Source: Bog-159 sp963707465
Lineage (GTDB): Bacteria > Acidobacteriota > Terriglobia > Bryobacterales > Bryobacteraceae
Direction of reading: 5' to 3'
Length of the DNA stretch: 64,000 nucleotides
Assembly (NCBI GenBank): GCA_963707465.1
Contig: CAVPQK010000024.1
Span: 868,001-932,000 of the forward strand
Part shown: in pieces, positions 61,438 to 64,000 of the stretch
How positions within the stretch are numbered: position 1 is the first letter of the stretch
How the letters are laid out: every line of letters starts with the position of its first letter
Notes under the pieces: model-generated
Databases searched by the model: none
Told to the model about the DNA's origin: nothing
What the model saw: the letters and a program-made list of their open reading frames with translations, nothing else
Position numbers and translations under genes: made by a program

Positions 61438-62430
61438 TCAGCTTTCCGACATCTTTAAAATTGCTTCAGGAAGCCTCGCCCCTTGAATCGTGATCTTCGA
61501 GGCGGCATCTTCGATCTCGTGCAGATCGTGCGGCCCCAGGTCGATTGCGGCTGCGCCTAAATTCTCCTCCAGCCGGTGCAGCTTTGTCGTTCCTGGAATG
61601 GGCACGATCCAGGGTTTCTGTGCCAGCAGCCAGGCGAGCGCAATCTGCGCTGGTGTCGCGCGCATTCTTTCGGCGATGCGCTTCAGCAGATCGACCAGAG
61701 CTGAGTTGGCTTGGCGGGCCTCCGGCGTGAAGCGCGGAGAAATGTTGCGGAAGTCCGTGCTGTGAAACTCCATGGAGGCGCCGATCTTTCCCGTTAGAAA
61801 TCCGGCGCCGAGAGGGCTGAACGGCACAAAACCAATTCCCAGTTCCTCACAGACCCCCAGCACGCCGTTTTGTTCGGGATCGCGGGTCCACAGCGAATAT
61901 TCACTCTGTACGGCCGCAACCGGCTGTACTGCGTGTGCCCGCCGAATCGTTCTAGCGGCCGCCTCCGACAGGCCGAAGTGCTTCACCTTGCCCTGCTCGA
62001 TAAGTCCTTTCACAGTTCCCGCCACATCTTCAATCGGCACGTTGGGATCGACGCGATGCTGATACAGAAGATCGATGGCTTGGACCTTCAATCGCTTTAG
62101 CGCTGCGTGCGTGACTTGCCGGATGTGGTCGGGCCGGCTGTCGATGCCGTAGCGAGTGCCGTCCGGATTGATGCCGAATCCAAACTTGGTGGCCACCACA
62201 ACGTCATCGCGGAAAGGCGCCAGCGCCTCTCCCACCAGCTCTTCGTTGGTGAAAGGGCCATACGCCTCGGCCGTGTCAAAGAATGTGACGCCGCGTTCGA
62301 CGGCGGCGCGAATGAGCTTTATGCCCTCCTGTCGCTCCGTCGCTGGCCCGTAGCCGGAACTCAGCCCCATGCATCCGAAGCCAAGGGCCGATACCTTGAC
62401 GCCCGTCTTTCCGAGTTCGCGCTGTTGCAT
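61438..62430 (-). CDS. Aldo/keto reductase
   Basis: A 330-residue NADPH-dependent reductase of the AKR11/YajO-like type. The catalytic tetrad is in FFDTAEAYG (Asp, Tyr), VATKFGFG (Lys) and LLYQHRVDP (His). The cofactor region is IVPIPGTTKLHRLEEN. ATG 62430 was chosen because the family starts QRELGKTGVKVSALGFG; the open frame upstream crosses a repeat. It is convergent with bcp. Confidence 0.94.
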   Translation of the reverse strand: MQQRELGKTGVKVSALGFGCMGLSSGYGPATERQEGIKLIRAAVERGVTFFDTAEAYGPFTNEELVGEALAPFRDDVVVATKFGFGINPDGTRYGIDSRPDHIRQVTHAALKRLKVQAIDLLYQHRVDPNVPIEDVAGTVKGLIEQGKVKHFGLSEAAARTIRRAHAVQPVAAVQSEYSLWTRDPEQNGVLGVCEELGIGFVPFSPLGAGFLTGKIGASMEFHSTDFRNISPRFTPEARQANSALVDLLKRIAERMRATPAQIALAWLLAQKPWIVPIPGTTKLHRLEENLGAAAIDLGPHDLHEIEDAASKITIQGARLPEAILKMSES

Positions 62431-62443
62431 TCCGTCCTCCGTC

Positions 62444-62516
62444 GTGGCGCAAACTCTTAGCCTGCGGCGCACGCGCTCCTGCCGCCGCTTGGCGGCCACG
62501 CCAAGACAAAGTCGAG
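62444..62516. repeat. Long form of the paired-hairpin repeat, second copy
   Basis: In opposite orientation to 3151-3226. On the minus strand: CTTGGCGTGGCCGCCAAG, a GCGGCAGGAGCGCGTGCGCCGC-like arm pair and GCAGGCTAAGAGTTTGCGCCAC. Confidence 0.65.
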
Positions 62517-62548
62517 AAGAGTCTCGATCGGCGGGCGAAAGCCCCTGG

Positions 62549-62851
62549 TCAAGGGGTCTCCAGCAGTTGATCCAGCAAGCGCTGGCGAACGCCGCCAGGG
62601 CTCCAGCGCGCCTCATTCTGTCGGCGCACTTCATGCGATTCGCGCCGCCGTCTTGCGAGGTACGTCGCCATCTCCACGGTGTGGCGCAAGGCGTAGCCAA
62701 TCAGGCGGTAAATGTCCGCCAGCGGAACGGGGTACTGTTCGGCGATTTCTTCCGCGCTTGCGCCTGCGTTAAAGGCCAGAATCGGATCGAGCGTCACGCG
62801 CGCGCCGCTCACGCGGATGGGAATCGTCTCGATCGTCTCGCTCGTGGGCAT
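62549..62851 (-). CDS. DUF433 domain protein (antitoxin-like)
   Basis: A 100-residue protein with the DUF433 helix-turn-helix pattern (VSGARVTLDPILAFNAGASA and EEIAEQYPVPLADIYRLIGY). Members are often antitoxins of DUF5615/PIN-type toxins. No toxin gene is adjacent: upstream is an intergenic repeat, downstream an aldo/keto reductase. It may be an orphan. Confidence 0.8.
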   Translation of the reverse strand: MPTSETIETIPIRVSGARVTLDPILAFNAGASAEEIAEQYPVPLADIYRLIGYALRHTVEMATYLARRRRESHEVRRQNEARWSPGGVRQRLLDQLLETP

Positions 62852-62910
62852 TCGCCATTCCTAACGTAACGCACTCTGCGCTCGTCCGCAGGACCACCCT
62901 CAGTCTGCCC

Positions 62911-62948
62911 ATGTTCCATCGGCGTTCATCGGCGTTCATCGGCGGCCA
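62911..62948. repeat. AACGCAGAT-type repeat, degenerate
   Basis: GTTCCATCGGCGTTCATCGG and one more CGTTCATCGG unit; the reverse complement matches the core of the repeats at 13094 and 41476. Confidence 0.55.
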
Positions 62949-63057
62949 AATGTGCTTTCTTTCCGGCAGGTAACCCAAGGATCTACCGTTCCTTGAGCCT
63001 TTCCCCCGATTCTCCCGGCCCAGTGCGACCCATCATGCTATCCTGAAAAATATACGA

Positions 63058-63870
63058 GTGCCTCGTCCAAATGCCCGCCGCCTCCTCATCTGCGGTAGTC
63101 TTGTGGCGATCTCGGTGACGGCGTTGCTCGCCCTCCAGGCCACTTTCCGCGAGTTTCCCAATTTGGAGGACGACCACATCCCCGTGCCGCCCGACGCTTA
63201 CGAGAAAACCGAATGGGCCTTCACCCGCCTGATGTATCCTTCGGGCAACCACGCCAGCGTCTTCGGCCGGACCGGCAGTTGGCCCACCGACTATCCCAAG
63301 GCCGACCGCCAGTTCGTGCAAGGCGTGCGCCGCCTCACCCGCATCCATGCCCGTTCGTCTGAGCAGGTAGTGGATCTGGACGGCGACGAAGTTTTCAATT
63401 GGCCCTGGCTCTATGCGGTGGAGGTCGGGCACTGGAGCCTGACCGATGAAGAGTGCGCCAAAATGCGCGAATATCTGCTCCGCGGCGGCTTCTTCATGTG
63501 CGACGATTTCCACGGCACCGGCGAGTGGAACGTCTTCATCGAAAGCATCCATCGGGTGTTCCCCGACCGCCCCATCGTGGAAATCGATAACCGGGATCCC
63601 ATCTTCCACGTCTTGTATGATCTGGGCGAGCGCGTCCAGGTGCCCGGCATCCAATACTGGTACACCGGCCGGATTTGGGAAAAGGATGGCAAGACACCCC
63701 ACTGGCGCGCCATTTACGACGACGCCGGGCGGGTGATGGTGGCGATCTGCTTCAACCAGGACAACGGCGACGCGTGGGAATGGGCCGACCATCCGCGCTA
63801 CCCCGAGCGCTACACATCGCAAGCGTACCGCATGGGCATCAACTACATCATTTACGCCATGACGCACTAA
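63058..63870 (+). CDS. DUF4159 domain protein
   Basis: A 270-residue protein with an N-terminal membrane helix or signal (about 7-25) and a DUF4159 domain (FTRLMYPSGNHASVF, WPTDYPKADRQFVQGVRRLT, GGFFMCDDFHGTGEW, DWEW-like GDAWEWADHPRYPE). DUF4159 genes lie in clusters with MoxR ATPase, DUF58 and VWA-type membrane protein genes in Acidobacteria and Planctomycetes, and are thought to act in the periplasm. GTG 63058 gives the leader. The next gene starts 27 bp further on. Confidence 0.88.
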   Translation: MPRPNARRLLICGSLVAISVTALLALQATFREFPNLEDDHIPVPPDAYEKTEWAFTRLMYPSGNHASVFGRTGSWPTDYPKADRQFVQGVRRLTRIHARSSEQVVDLDGDEVFNWPWLYAVEVGHWSLTDEECAKMREYLLRGGFFMCDDFHGTGEWNVFIESIHRVFPDRPIVEIDNRDPIFHVLYDLGERVQVPGIQYWYTGRIWEKDGKTPHWRAIYDDAGRVMVAICFNQDNGDAWEWADHPRYPERYTSQAYRMGINYIIYAMTH

Positions 63871-63896
63871 AGATGCATTAGATCCCCAGGCCCATC

Positions 63897-64000
63897 ATGT
63901 TCGAGTTTTTGTTTAAATATCCCGGCGCGGTCTTTCAAAAGGGGCAGTTTGTGCTGTTGGCGCCCTGGCCTGTCTGGGTGCTGGTTTTGGGCGTGGTCGC
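63897..64000 (+). CDS. Start of a membrane protein (5' end only)
   Basis: ATG at 63897 opens a frame to the window end, giving 34 residues (MFEFLFKYPGAVFQKGQ...) with a first membrane helix (VLLAPWPVWVLVLGVV). The sequence resembles the N-terminus of the large VWA/BatA-like or glutamine-amidotransferase-like membrane proteins encoded next to DUF4159 genes. The identity cannot be settled from this piece. Confidence 0.6.
   Translation, partial: MFEFLFKYPGAVFQKGQFVLLAPWPVWVLVLGVV

Overview
The window is a GC-rich chromosomal segment whose gene content points to an acidobacterium, most likely of the Solibacter/Bryobacter type. The signs are a PEP-CTERM surface protein, a GH97 glycosidase, a Tat-exported Gfo/Idh/MocA oxidoreductase, two paralogues sharing an N-terminal regulator-like domain common in that phylum, many secreted beta-rich proteins, and frequent GTG/TTG starts. 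The lineage is inferred from content; no rRNA or tRNA gene is visible.

Layout. 1-5.4 kb: end of an M2 peptidase gene, DUF302, a lipoprotein pair, a PEP-CTERM protein, a PAS-LuxR regulator, a lone UvrD-type tudor protein and a cold-shock protein. 5.7-10.8 kb: two divergent NAD(P) oxidoreductases, a PpiC isomerase, trpS and a TrmA/RlmD-type RNA methyltransferase. 10.9-20.5 kb: small secreted proteins, a regulator-like membrane protein, a TlpA-like thiol oxidoreductase with an in-frame TGA at its first catalytic cysteine (a probable selenoprotein), an alcohol dehydrogenase, a Gfo/Idh protein and an SPFH protein. 20.5-29.5 kb: a frameshifted kelch gene, GH97, a multiply frameshifted BNR/VPS10-like gene, an amidohydrolase and a POTRA/HEAT protein. 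29.7-41.5 kb: envelope functions: TonB proteins, OmpA, tgt-yajC-secD-secF, and a TonB-ExbB-ExbD-ExbD-TPR lipoprotein operon. 41.6-50.9 kb: two CPBP proteins, a frameshifted secreted protein, a TPR regulator-like protein, a LytTR regulator, inositol-phosphate synthase, an epimerase and YceH. 51.2-57.4 kb: a six-gene redox/signalling operon. 57.4-59.4 kb: an inserted islet with a nuclease-like gene and a UPF0175/PIN pair. 59.5-64 kb: gatB, bcp, an aldo/keto reductase, a DUF433 protein, a DUF4159 protein and the start of another gene.

The most notable items are these. (1) A candidate selenoprotein with a U-x-x-C motif and a hairpin at the position of a bacterial SECIS. (2) Two places (tgt and an archaemetzincin gene) where the last 90-100 bp of a gene are present twice in direct orientation, flanking inserted minus-strand genes. 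(3) A six-gene operon encoding a membrane GcvH-like protein without its lipoyl lysine, a four-cluster ferredoxin, an NrfD-type membrane protein, a sensor kinase with two c-type heme motifs, a sigma-54 activator and an archaemetzincin, preceded by a sigma-54-type promoter and an inverted repeat. (4) A dispersed family of paired-hairpin intergenic repeats ending in SCCAC. (5) Several genes with a -10-like box only 6-9 nt from the start codon, suggesting leaderless mRNAs.

About seven single-base frameshifts fall in four genes (kelch, BNR, a large secreted protein and the PIN toxin). They may be real decay or sequencing indels; the sequence alone cannot decide.
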